In this document: positions 48,142 through 59,000 of the stretch, in pieces
How the letters are laid out: each line of letters begins with the position of its first letter
Position numbering within the stretch: position 1 is the stretch's first letter
DNA from: Scenedesmus sp. ARA3
Taxonomy: Eukaryota > Chlorophyta > Chlorophyceae > Sphaeropleales > Scenedesmaceae
NCBI GenBank assembly: GCA_004335835.1
Contig: RWJK01001390.1
Coordinates: forward strand, 19,226-83,225
Direction: 5' to 3'
Length of the DNA: 64,000 nucleotides
Translations under genes and position numbers: made by a program
Notes under the pieces: model-generated
Databases searched by the model: none
Told to the model about the DNA's origin: nothing
The model's input: the letters and a program-made list of their open reading frames with translations, nothing else

Positions 48142-48359
48142 TCACTGCGAGGGGTTGACTGGGTCCTGGGGCGCCTCCTTGCCCGCGCTATACTTCATGT
48201 TCTCCTGGATAGCCGGGCTGCCTGATGGGTCATGCACCTCGTCAGGAATGGGGTGCTCTGCCCCATCGTGCATGTGCTGGATGATCTTCACGCTGTGCTG
48301 CTGAAGCTCGGCCATATCCATGGAAGGTGCACGCTCGGCGCGAACCTGAAGCAGCAGCC

Positions 48360-48402
<43 letters not shown>

Positions 48403-49520
48403 CAGCAGCAGGTGGGTGAGCTGACGTTGAGCAGCTGGTGGTTGTGCCGGCAGAGATCACTGCCGATCTGCCTGAAGATGACAACGCTACATTGCAACCA
48501 CGATTCCCTGGCAACGATTGCAGCCGATAGCAGCCTGCCCCAGGTGACGCACGGTGAGCGGCCATACGCAGGTATGTGGCAGCCCCGACCGTCAATGCAA
48601 GCAGCCTCACAACACAGCCCCAGCTGATTAACTACGACCCGACCTGAGTGGCTTCTGCTTTGCAACACAGCGGGATGTGCAATGGGCCATGCAACGCGCC
48701 GCCACGCCGCGCCGCGATGTTTGTGTCACGTGCCGCCACGCCGCGGCGTGCCGCGCCGCAGGGCCGAGATCCAGGTCGCTGTCGCTATGGCGCCCGCTGC
48801 CCCNNNNNNNCCCCCCCCTCTCCCTCTACTCTGGAATAGGGATAATCATGTTACCCATTAAGCCATAGCATCACCGCCATCAGCCCCACGCCCCATTGCA
48901 GCTGCAACAGGAGGGCGCACTTCTCCGATTTGGTTGAAAGTATCACGCACACCCCAAGCCACAGCAGATGGTAGATGACTATTCAGCGATGCCGCTCACC
49001 GCTGCCTCGGAGTCTGAAGCCAGGTTTGGGTTCCAGCCGGGCTCCCCAGGCACCACCTCAGGGGTCTTGCCTGCAGGCAGGATGTGTGCAAGGTGCAGCA
49101 CAAAAAGACAAGACACGTGAGCAGTGTTGGTTGTGACTGAGCAGCAGCGGCAGCAGCACAGAAGTGCCGGTGATGCGACATGCAGCTGCGCATTGCAGAA
49201 TGATCAGATGTGGTACTGGCAAAATGCAGCGACGCCAGTCAATGGCCGGATTCAACACCAGCAGCAAGCCACAACAGTGCGGCCTGCACTGCTGCACAGT
49301 CGCCCATGCAGTGGGTGGCAGCTGAGCTGACGGCGTAGCTGTGGCGATGATGATGGACAGCGATCAACCCTCAGTGTTGCGCAACTGAACTGATACATGC
49401 CTGCGTTGCGGCAACACACATGCCAGGGGCTTGCAAGGGCTGCCCACCTTGCAGGTTGCGCTGCTTCTCCCTCTCCAGCACATCTGGGTTGTTGTCGGAG
49501 GCGTGGGAGCCGTGACCCAT
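48142..49520 (-). CDS. small conserved eukaryotic protein of unknown function
   Basis: The exons are 49448-49520, 49000-49070 and 48142-48345 (phases 1 and 0, consistent), giving 115 residues. It starts MGHGSHASDNNPDVLEREKQ, then RNLQGKTPEVVPGEPGWNPN, LASDSEAAVRAERAPSM and ELQQHSVKIIQHMHDG, and ends KEAPQDPVNPSQ. The pattern PGWN-x-LASDSEA-V(K/R)A-(D/E) with an EKEKQ-NL lead is shared with short plant and fungal proteins of unknown function. It is hydrophilic, with no targeting signal and no membrane span. Intron 2 carries a CAG tract (48356-48400) and the assembly gap. It is divergent from the gene at 50200. Confidence 0.75.
48356..48400. repeat. CAG tract in intron 2 of the small conserved gene
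   Basis: About 14 CAG triplets lie 11 bases from the acceptor of exon 3 (48345). On the transcribed strand this is a CTG run that serves as the pyrimidine-rich acceptor region, a use also seen in the gene at 50200 (CTG run before 50945). Confidence 0.85.
48804..48810. other. assembly gap (7 N)
   Basis: Seven N bases lie between CCC runs inside the large intron of the gene at 48142-49520. To the left, 48680-48780 is dense in GCCACGCCGCG-like words. The real gap length is unknown. Confidence 0.98.
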
Positions 49521-50199
49521 GACTGCAGTGCTCCTGCAGGGCAAAGGACAACAAGCAGCAGCAACAGCAACAAGCAGAAGAGGCACACAAGGGAGGGGTG
49601 TCAGCACACAGCCAGTAGTAACTGGTGCTGGGTGGAGTTAGCTGAGTAGGACAGAGTCACAGATCTGGCGCATAGAGTAGCCGCAAGATTCTTGTGCTGT
49701 AACTTGCCCTCTGCCGCAATCCAACTGCTTAAATATGCTTGGATTGAGATTGATAGATTGCTGCAATGCAATTGGTTGGTCTCACACGGACCTGTGGATA
49801 AGGCGCTTTGCAGCAGAAGCAGCAGCAAACAGGGCTGAGTGTGGCTGGGGAGCGAGACCTGCTGCCGCTGCGCTCGCGATTTTAGAGTACATCAGCCGAA
49901 GAATGCCTGCTGACAGCCGCGGGGCTTTCTTCGCGACGTGAAAAGAATGCACGTGCGCACCTAGCAAGGGCGGGAGGTCTCAACTGGTCTGCTTCAAGAT
50001 AGCTGGACTTACAACTCGCGTAAAATAACTTTTAGTGAGTGAAACAGCCTAGATTACTTTTATCAAGGGGGCGCGAGGTATCGAGGTCGAACGTCATGGT
50101 GAATCACCGACGTTGGTCGTGTCAGCCAGTATAATTGCACTGCTACATATGCTTTCGCCAGCGATCAGGCAGAAGTAAGACCCACCGATATCATTTTTA
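49521..50199. promoter_or_regulatory. divergent promoter region
   Basis: 679 bases separate the start codons of the minus-strand gene at 49520 and the plus-strand gene at 50200. Both promoters should be here. I see no clear TATA element or other motif. Confidence 0.4.
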
Positions 50200-50903
50200 T
50201 TGTCTGAGCCTGCGTCTGAGCCTGATCAATCAACAGCTCGGGAACTGTCATCAACCAGCAGTCCCTCAGATCACCAGCCAGCAAGCACGATGCTTAACGC
50301 CATTGCTCGCGAGATCGGCCACGCTGCCGATGCTGTAACAGATGCAGCAGGTTCTGCAGTGCAGGCAATGCTGCCTGGCAAGGGCGGCAACGACAACGAC
50401 AATGCACCTACTGAGGACGAGGACGTGCACAGGAAGGGCAGCGACCAGCAGCAGGGAAAGAAGCAGGACAAGGACAGCAAGAGGGACCAGGCCAAGGTGA
50501 GCAGTGCTGTTGATAGTGATCTCATGCTTTTTTTTTGCCGCGCTGGTCTGAAGTAGACAGCTGGGTGGTGAAGTTGCGCATGAAGGTCCCTCAGTTTTGC
50601 CCGCGCGGGTACGCACACTGGACTTGGATCTGCACAACATTGGCAGATGGTAAATTCTGCATCAAGTGTAGATGTGCCACACTGCCTTGCCGCTGTCTCT
50701 TGTCCTGTGGCTGCTTGAAGCAGCCGTCGACCAAACCTTGGAGATGACAGCTGGCAACATGCCAGCAACTCCTACACCCAACTTTGATCAATGCTTTGCA
50801 GGCGATTACTCTTGTCAGATTCCTTTGAATTCAATATGTTGCTGCAGCACTTTTCAAGCTCCCTACCTTTACCTGCTGCTGCTGCCGCTGCTGCTGCCGC
50901 CGC

Positions 50904-50942
<39 letters not shown>

Positions 50943-51843
50943 AGGTGTCTGAGGACAAGCCAGCTGAGAAGGCCAAGCCTGCAGCACCCAAGCAGGACAC
51001 TGACACGGAGCAGCAGCAGGAGAAGCAGCAGCAGCAGGATGACACCGAGGGTGCAGCAGAGGATGCTGCTGCCCCTGCTGAGCCGCAGGCCAAGCCAATG
51101 AAGCCCTCCAAGATGGTCGGCGGTGCCGCCAAGGCAGCGGGTGCGAGCACTCAGCGCTGCGTTTGTGGTGTAGCAGGGTAGTTTGCTTCTGTGCAAAGCC
51201 AGTACGGGTTGGTTAAACTCGCGCTTGTGAAGCTGCATTTGTGTTGTAAATATGTGTGTCATTCAGACAACTGACTTATGATTGCTGCGTCATCATCACA
51301 CCTGCCGCAGGCTCTGCCGCCACGGCCGGCCTCAAGGGCCAGGCGCACCAGCAGCGGCAGCAGCAGCTGCAGCAGGCGCGCCAGGAGCAGCAGCAGCAGC
51401 AGACTGCTGGTGCCGCCCCACTGCCTAAGATGTCTAAGGGCCATGCCAGCTGGATGAAGAGCAAGACGGCCTTCTACCCGGACCGCTCCGGCATCCTGCA
51501 CCAGCCAGGGTGAGCTGGGTTTGGCTTGTTATAACATTGTTATTATGGTGGGATCAGCCAGGGGTGGTTTGAATATGGTGTTCAGCACGGATGATGCGCT
51601 GCATGCACAATCACAGCTGGCTGCAGCTGTACTGTAAGCCTTGTCACAGGCGTGATTCCCAAGGCACCTGCTTGTTACGTGTGCATGTGTGCTTGCAGCA
51701 AGCCCTGCACACTGCTGTCTAATGCTTAACATGCTGTCTTTACTGCCGCCTGCCGCTGCTACCCTGCTGCCACTGCCCCTCGCTGCTGTTGTGTGCCTTG
51801 CTGCAGCATGTTCATCAACAGGAGGCAGCCTGTCAGGGCCTGA
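50200..51843 (+). CDS. charged low-complexity protein of unknown function, four exons
   Basis: The exons are 50200-50496, 50945-51140, 51311-51509 and 51807-51843; the phases fit and give 242 residues. A second in-frame ATG at 50290 (MLNAIAREIGHAADAVTDAA) gives 212 and may be the true start, since it opens an amphipathic helix. The middle is rich in Lys, Asp, Gln and Ala (EDEDVHRKGSDQQQGKKQDK). The C-terminal part is better conserved in style: PKMSKGHASWMKSKTAFYPD, then RSGILHQPGMFINRRQPVRA. If the last splice is not used, translation stops after HQPG. No membrane span or enzyme motif is visible. I do not recognise the family. Confidence 0.6.
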
Positions 51844-53207
51844 AGGAGCCCCACAACCAAATCAAGTGTGCAGGTGCGTGCACCGACTTATTGTGTTTAA
51901 TATGAGAGGTCTGGAAGTGGTGTGACAGATACATACGCATTACAATGTGAGCAGGAAGCCTGCATTACTGGGCAGCACGAAACCCTCACAGGTACGTGGC
52001 AAGTACTCACAGCCATGGCCAGGGTGCTTGCTGCAGCAGTGGGCCATTGCAGTTTGCGTTGGTCTGAGCTGCGTGCCGTGCTTGTAGGGTGATTTCAATA
52101 GACAGTAGTTTGTCTGCAATGCCAGTGGATCCCCAAGAGTGCCTGGCACCTTCACAGGAGTGCAGGTGGAGGCAGGTGCACGCACTTGCAAGTGCTGGCT
52201 GTGAATCCACCTGCACATCTGTGGAGACGCTTGCACTTTGCCAGCACTAAGCTTGTATCAGTGACTTCCCACAAGCCCCTGGTTGCTACCTGTGAGCCAG
52301 GCTGGCGTGCGTCGGCAGGGTATGTAAGATGGTGATGTGTCCGGCGTGTGCCTCAGATCGTGTGGCTAGCAGCATACTGAGGCATCAGTGCTGCAGAAGA
52401 GATGTGTTTCGCCGTTAATTGTGTTATGTGCGGTGCGTGTGTTACCCATATGCCCTAGAAAATTGCTGAAATAGCCATCTGAAAGTATTGCCTTAAACCG
52501 CTGTTGCTGCCGCCGCTGAATCCCGTGCTGTATACACCTGTAGGAGGTGCAACGACCAAGCCAAAGCCAACAACTGGAGAATGTGCCGGACCCTGCACTG
52601 CACTACAGCTCTGCGTGAAGCTCCCACGTATGGTCAAAACAGGCAGTGATGATTGTACCTATGCAAGTCCCGCATGGCAACGTGGTGGTGGCAGTGCAGT
52701 CTTGTTGCACAGCCCAAAGCCTTTGCTGGGGTACGGAACCTGTGGTGTTGCCACATGGGTTGTGTGAAGTGTGGCCGGGCATGTAGGGGAGCTTACAGCG
52801 CCTACTGGGTTGAGCAGTGCGCCATGCAAAGTGAGGAAGTAGCTGTCATACGTTGGGTGTTGGTAGTTGTGTTTGCTGTCGATGCTTGTTGGTTGGATAC
52901 CCAGTTGGCGTACCGCGGCAAAATGGTGGGGATGGATTTGTTTTGGACACTAACGATGTGCTGGGGTCAGTGCAGCGCCTGTGTAATTTCACATGTGCCA
53001 ATCAGTCATGGGCGTCGCCTGTGCAACCCAACATGTGCCAACTTAACAGTGACAATCAAGGCATGTAAGGGTGGCAGGGTGCAGCTGCTCACCTAGCAAT
53101 ATTGAAGTCACAGGGCCGGCTGATCTCGTGACCCAAAGTGCGCCTCCAAATCGACAGCTATTCGTCGACTATGCAGCATACTCGGCTTCCATCTGTGCTG
53201 TTGCGCT
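51844..53207 (+). other. spacer with weak Cys-rich coding signs
   Basis: At 52504-52767 the plus strand reads TTGECAGPCTALQLCVKLPR and at 52940-53068 VLDTNDVLGSVQRLCNFTCA, both resembling pieces of secreted Cys-rich algal proteins. No start with signal peptide and no phase-consistent splice chain was found, so I do not call a gene. The rest should be 3' UTR of the flanking genes, which converge here. Confidence 0.3.
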
Positions 53208-55063
53208 TTAGCCAATCGTCATGGGCTGCAGCCTGTTGACCAATGTGTAGCTTGACAGCAGCACAAACAGCTTGCGGTACCTGCATGAGCAGCCAACAAT
53301 CGAGCACTTCAAATCTTGGCTCTTGTACAGGACGCTGCAAACTAGCACGCAGGTTAGGGCTCTGCAAATTACCCACACCCACCACCCCCAACGCAAGCAA
53401 CCTTGCTTGCATACGTTCTCAGACTGGTGCACCCTACACTTACACAGCAGCACTCACCAGACCCACTGGCTTGTGTGAGCAGCCATGGCCCGCACACTGG
53501 CCCACACCTTGCCTCCAAGCACCAGCACCTGGCCCCGCCGCAGCAGCAGCGCTGACAGCAGCACAGCCAGCAGGCAGCTATACTTGTGCAGCAGGCTCTC
53601 GCTGACCTGCAGCACAGCAGCGCGCAGAGACATAGTCAGTGAGCTGTAGGATTGCAGCCAGTATGCATGTCACACATCGCTGCAGGACGTCACGAAGCTC
53701 GCTGTTGCTGTCTGTGACTTGCTGCTGTTGAGTTACAGCTAGGGGGCTTCTCACACATTTGCAACACAATGTGCAAGCAGCCCTGTGCACCAGTCTGCAG
53801 ATGCCGTGCTAGTCACCAGCAGGCAATCGCCTCACAAGAGAGAACTAGCAACAGCTGCAGCTGTTGAATAGAGGCTGTATGCTGTCGACCTCTGACCTAC
53901 AAGTACATCACAGTGCTGCTGCTGCTGCTGCTGCTGCTGCGGCTGCTGCTGCTGCGGCTGCTGCCGCTGCTGCTGTTCCTTTGATCAACTCACCAGCTGC
54001 CAGCCATGCTGCACTCCCAGGTGGTGCCCTTCGGACTCCAACAGCAGCCTGCAAGCCACCATGCAGCAGCAGCAGCAGCAGCAGCCAGTGAGACCAAGAA
54101 ACTAGGCATCTGGTGCGCAGAACAACGGCGCAGAGCTGCATGTATGTATCAACTGCGGTATGCAAGCCAACTGCCAGTTGGTGGTTACACCTGTGGTAAT
54201 GCTACAGTCCCTGCTAGGCTGCTGATGAACTGTTACAAGAGGGTTGGTCTGACATGGTGCAGGGCCATGGGATCCTTGGTGCCCGGCACACCTGCATACT
54301 TGCATATTCATCACTTGCCCGCGCTCAGCTGCCTCATGCACGCACGTGTATACTTTCCGTGCTGCAGCGCTCACCTCACGCCGTCATGCACCCCTTGATG
54401 GTTAATGTGGCCGGAGACACCATACGCATCGAAGGTGAGCACCTGCAGCACAGCGGACAACAAGTTTGGTGCTGAGCTCCCTATGATGCAGACAGTAGCG
54501 TGGCATACAGGCAACAGGTGCCAACCATATGTTGTGCATGCCTCTCCACAAACACCTCCTGGGAGTTCCTACAGCTGTTGCACCTGCTGCACCTGCTGCT
54601 GCTGCTGCTGCTGCGGCGGCGGCGGCGGCTGTGCTGCTGGGGCATCAGTTAATTGTATACAGAATGTGTTGGTCTACTTACGGTGTCACAAGGGTGCTGC
54701 GTGAGGTGCTGCTGCACTTGCTGTGCAACTGCTTCAGCTGGCCATGACCTTGTCATGCCATCCTGCAGCATGTGCAGCAATACAGCCACCGCCACAACTG
54801 AGCAGCGATTGAACCGCAAAAGACCCCCAGATGCATGTTACAGCACAGGCAGAACTTGGGATACATGCTGCAGCTGGTGCAACTGTAGGTGATGCAAGCA
54901 CTGTCGCACAGTGCACGACTGGGCTGCGCAACATTGCTGTTAGGGGCTGTGCAGCTGGTTGCTAGAAGGGCCACCACTGACCTGAAGCTCAGGGTGGTCG
55001 ACGATAGTAACGTTCTGCCTTGGTATCTGCAAGGGGGTATCACCACCATCCAGCAACAGCAGC

Positions 55064-55110
<47 letters not shown>

Positions 55111-55582
55111 GTCATCACTGTCGAGCGCCCAGGCAGTGGTAAGCGCGCTGAGGGAACGCCGTGGTTGCTCACCTGCAGTACCGTGCAGGCTGCAAGGAGT
55201 TCCTTCTCCCGTACTGCACCCAGGCCGTCTCCGTTACCTACACAAGCACATCAACACAGCAGTACCAGACAGAGAAGCAGCAGTAGCAGCAGCAGCGGTT
55301 GTAACTTGCACGCACAGCATCCACTGAGTGCAGAGGCCACCCGCGTATTGAAATAGTCTCACCGTTTGAAAGGCATAGGATGCGTACAGTAGCTCCCTGG
55401 CGTTGCAGTACATGCAGCGTAGGCGCGAAAAACATGGACTCGTCGTCTGGATGAGCAATGACGAGGAGCACTCGTTTCGCACTCCTCAGGCCCTCAACAT
55501 CTGCCAACAAACTCCGGTGCTGCATTTGTAGCTGCTGTTGATCAGCACGTGACTGGGGGTTGATGGAGAGTTGGCCGATCAA
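53208..55582 (-). CDS. PIGL: PIG-L, N-acetylglucosaminyl-phosphatidylinositol de-N-acetylase
   Basis: Eight exons: 55363-55582, 55173-55237, 54982-55026, 54682-54762, 54375-54442, 53994-54048, 53458-53606 and 53208-53280. All phases fit and give 251 residues, the size of human PIG-L (252). The zinc site motif AHPDDE is in VLLVIAHPDDESMFFAPTL, with LCLSNGNGDGLG and REKELLAAC, then VTIVDHPELQDG, VLTFDAYGVSGHINHQGVHD (second metal-ligand motif HxxH) and the end WYRKLFVLLSSYT. The enzyme removes acetate from GlcNAc-PI at the ER face, step two of GPI-anchor synthesis. The usual N-terminal membrane segment is not seen; a hydrophobic stretch is at CLLAVLLSALLL. An extra 5' exon before 55582 is possible. 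CAG tracts fill introns 2 and 6. Confidence 0.95.
53914..53977. repeat. CTG/CGG tract in PIG-L intron
   Basis: CTG triplets with a few CGG and CCG steps lie 17 bases inside the intron that starts after exon 53994-54048. It is one of two such tracts in this gene; the other is at about 55055-55110. Confidence 0.8.
55055..55110. repeat. CAG tract in PIG-L intron 2
   Basis: About 15 CAG triplets lie between exons 55173-55237 and 54982-55026, nearer the acceptor. On the transcript strand it is a CTG run. Confidence 0.85.
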
Positions 55583-56008
55583 ACACCTTTCAACGGTACC
55601 TGCTGTGTGCAGCTGCTTTCACAGTTTGTCCTGGTCAAATCGCTCGAGTGCGCACTATGGTCACAAACAGGTGTTTGTCATTTGCTGATGAGCACCTGAG
55701 CCAGTAAAACCTTGACAGCTGACAACTTAAACCCAAGGTGTCATGTCATAAACAGAACAGTAAGGGGGCGGTTTAGTTGAAGCTGAGACACCCAGATGCT
55801 TTGTACGGGGGGCAAGCGACAAGCGAGGTATGGCTGTGATGCGCTTGAGGGGGGGTAAGCGGGAAGCAAGTTGGTCACTGCCAGTCAGCACAGTTCAACT
55901 TAGCATGATCACTTGGTGCACCTCTGGACATGCTCAACGGTATGCAGTAGCATGCCCGCCGCGGCTGCTGCAGACACCAACACAACATCCCTGCAACCAC
56001 AACCACCC
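55583..56008. other. spacer between PIG-L and the membrane-protein gene
   Basis: 426 bases, holding the PIG-L promoter and the 3' UTR of the minus-strand gene ending at 56009. No other feature is seen. Confidence 0.5.
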
Positions 56009-59000
56009 TCAGCGCTCCTCCCCATCACCAGCTGCTGCCGAGTTGTCTGCTGCCCGCGCAGCAGCCAGGTACTCAGGGGCTATCGGCAGGATCTGATTGG
56101 CGCGCGCCTGCCTGTATCGCTGAGGCAGCCCCATCCGTTCAGGTGTGGCGCCCCGTGAGCCACCTGCAGCGCTGCCGCTGCCTTGCCTGCTGCCGTCTCT
56201 GCCGCCACTCATCCTGCTCTGCCGCTGCCTCAGTTGCTGCTGCTGCTGCTGCTGCTGCCAAACTTGCTCATCTGCAGGCTCAGGCTCTTGCCATGACTGC
56301 TGCTCTTGCCGTGGCGTAGCCCAGCTGGCATCACTTCCTTGCATAGCTGACAGGCGCTGCTGCTGCTGCTGCTGCTGCTGCTGGGATGATGCCGTCAGCG
56401 GTGGCTGCTGGCTCGCCCTCCTGCTGTTGCTCAAGGCTGCTGCTGCAGCCGCCGCCGTGCTGCTTGCTGTGCCCACCCTGCCCGTATCTCCTGCAGCTGC
56501 TGCAGCTGCCCCCACTGCTGCTGCCGCAGTGCTGCGCTGTGTTACTACTTGTTGGGCCTGGCCGGCTTCCCCTGGAGGGCTTGCTAGGCCTTCTTTCAGA
56601 GGTCCAGCTGCTGACCTAGGGCTCAACTGCTTCAGCCCCGCTTTGGCATCATCGCCAGCAAGCTTCTCAGCACCCCGCTTCATGACAACCTGCAGCATGA
56701 TGTAATGAATGCATTTCAGTGCGCTGATCATGCAGCACGTGCATTGCAAATCCTCCAACGCTCAGCCAGTGGCTGCGTGTCCAGTGCCAATCCCAGCCCA
56801 TGCAGAGCATGCGTGAAGCTGCAACTTATCGACAGCACAACAGCAAGAACGGCAGTATCACAGCCACTGCAGGCATCTCGCGCAGTGCCACCCACCAGCA
56901 CACCTTCTGTGGATTGTGACGCAGCTGCGCAAATTTTGCTCCACCGACATGCCCCCAACGAAACAAACAGATGTTACTGGTAGATTGCTGCCACCTCCAC
57001 CTGACCCACCTGCACCAGCACGTCCTCAACAGCATCTTCTGTCCTTGCAAAGGCAGCGGCGTAGCTGGGCTGCTCCTGTATGGCGTACGACGCCTCGCCC
57101 ACCAGCAGCTGCGTGTGCACAGCCACGGGGAACTCAGGCACGCCAGACAGCTCCGCCTCCTCATTGTCTTCTATAGCACCAGCCATGTTCAGCAGCCAGC
57201 GGCCAGACTGCAGCAGCAGCAACGGCAGCAACAGGACAGTGGAGAGTGGCATGCTCATTGACAGGTTTTGGCCTCATATCAAACCACACAGTGCGCTACT
57301 GCCTGTGGGTGCATCGACAGTGAACAAGCAACCAAGATCATCACATGCGCACACGAGTACGATCAAGCAATGACAAGACAAATTATGCGGTCAGCTCACC
57401 TTGATCCAGTTGGACAAGGTGACCTTGAGGAACAGCACCCCGACAATCACAATCGCTGCAACCAGCAAGTGCGCGCTGCCGCCCGCCAGCAGCCGCTGCG
57501 CTGCCTGCTGCGGCGTCATACTGCCGGCGTTGGCCCACACTACGGAGGTGGCAGTGCAGATGCGCAGCACCAGCGCTGCAAAGGCGTCTGTGATGATGGC
57601 GCTGCGCGGCACTCCAAAGATGGAGAAGGCCCACAAAGCAAAACCCACGTGCAACACCTGCAGCAAGGCACATTCGCGCAAAACCACATGGACACTACAC
57701 ATTCTACCATAATCCAATGCACGACTGTATGGCTTGCTAGTCAGGACGTGGGAAACGCAGGCCAGCTTGAGTGTGGCAGCGAGTAAAGGGCGCAATGTAC
57801 AGCAAGCTGCTATATGTGCAGTGTGGCTGTTTCTCACCGCTGCAAAGGGCAGCAGGTTGAGCACCATGTTGCTCAGGTCAGCGCTGTATGTGATGGGCCG
57901 CCGCGACACTGACAGCAGCTCAGCCTTGTCGCACCTGCTTGCACACACACAGCAGCACCACACACGCTGAAGATGGTCCCCGACATGTGTGTTCAGTCCT
58001 GCAGCCATGCATAGGTGCTTGTGTGCCGGGAAAGCAGACAAGCGTTAAGCAAGCCACCGCGTGTGAAATTCAGGACATTGTTTGGCACAGGCGACAATTG
58101 GTTCATGCAAGTAGCCAGCACCTGACACCGGCTGGGGTTGGGTACCGCATGCTGTGTCTGGCCAAAGGATGAGTTGCTGCCGGCAGCGCCTGCAGCTCAC
58201 CAGTATGCTGTGGCGAACCAAAAGGCAGCAGTCATGTAGCAGATGGGCATGCCGCCGGACAGCAGCATCGACACGTAGATGACGTTCAAGTGCTCGCCTA
58301 GCAGCAGCAGCAGCAGCAGCCCAGCAGACCATGTCATCATTCACCACACATTTCTGTGCACTGGCACCCTGGCCCATAGCCATCTACTGGTTGCAAGTAC
58401 TGTACGTGGTGCGCTTGCTGCATGCTGCTGCATTCTCTTCATGCCAGGGGAGCACAGCAGGCAGGTACAGCCAGGTACAGCCGCTGCCAGAATGTCTGAT
58501 TTGTTCGCAACAGCTGTGCTCAGCTGCATACACTTGCCCGAATGCCATCTCAGCTGCCTGCACCACGTGTATGAATTACTCACCATATCTTTGGTCCAGC
58601 GTGAACTCCGGCCCCTGCAGGCTCTCCTGCAGCTGGTGCTGTGTGAGGCACTCAGCGCGGTGCCAGTAGCGCCACTTGACCGTCAGCCACCTGCAGCAAC
58701 AGCCCGCCACACAGCAGCGTGCGTGATTTCCCCTGCCACAGCCGCCAACTTCTAGCAGCTGTATGGCTCAAGCAGGAAGCAACAGGGCACAACCAGAATA
58801 GCTAATGCGGTGCATGCAGCGTAACAATGCATTTTGCCGTGGAACCACAAGCTCAGGGTATATGAGCAACCTACATGCATCCCAAGCATGTGTCTTTTGC
58901 ATCTATCGTCTGGTGTACCCCACCTGGTTGGCAGGTTGGTTGCACGCAGAAGCGCCGCAACAAACTGGCTGATCACCAGCGAGCGCCCAACCACCTTGTA

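Noticed and set aside
53864..54398. plus-strand frames over PIG-L introns and exons
   Set aside because: The minus strand gives a full, phase-consistent PIG-L; these are shadows with CTG-run Leu/Ala.
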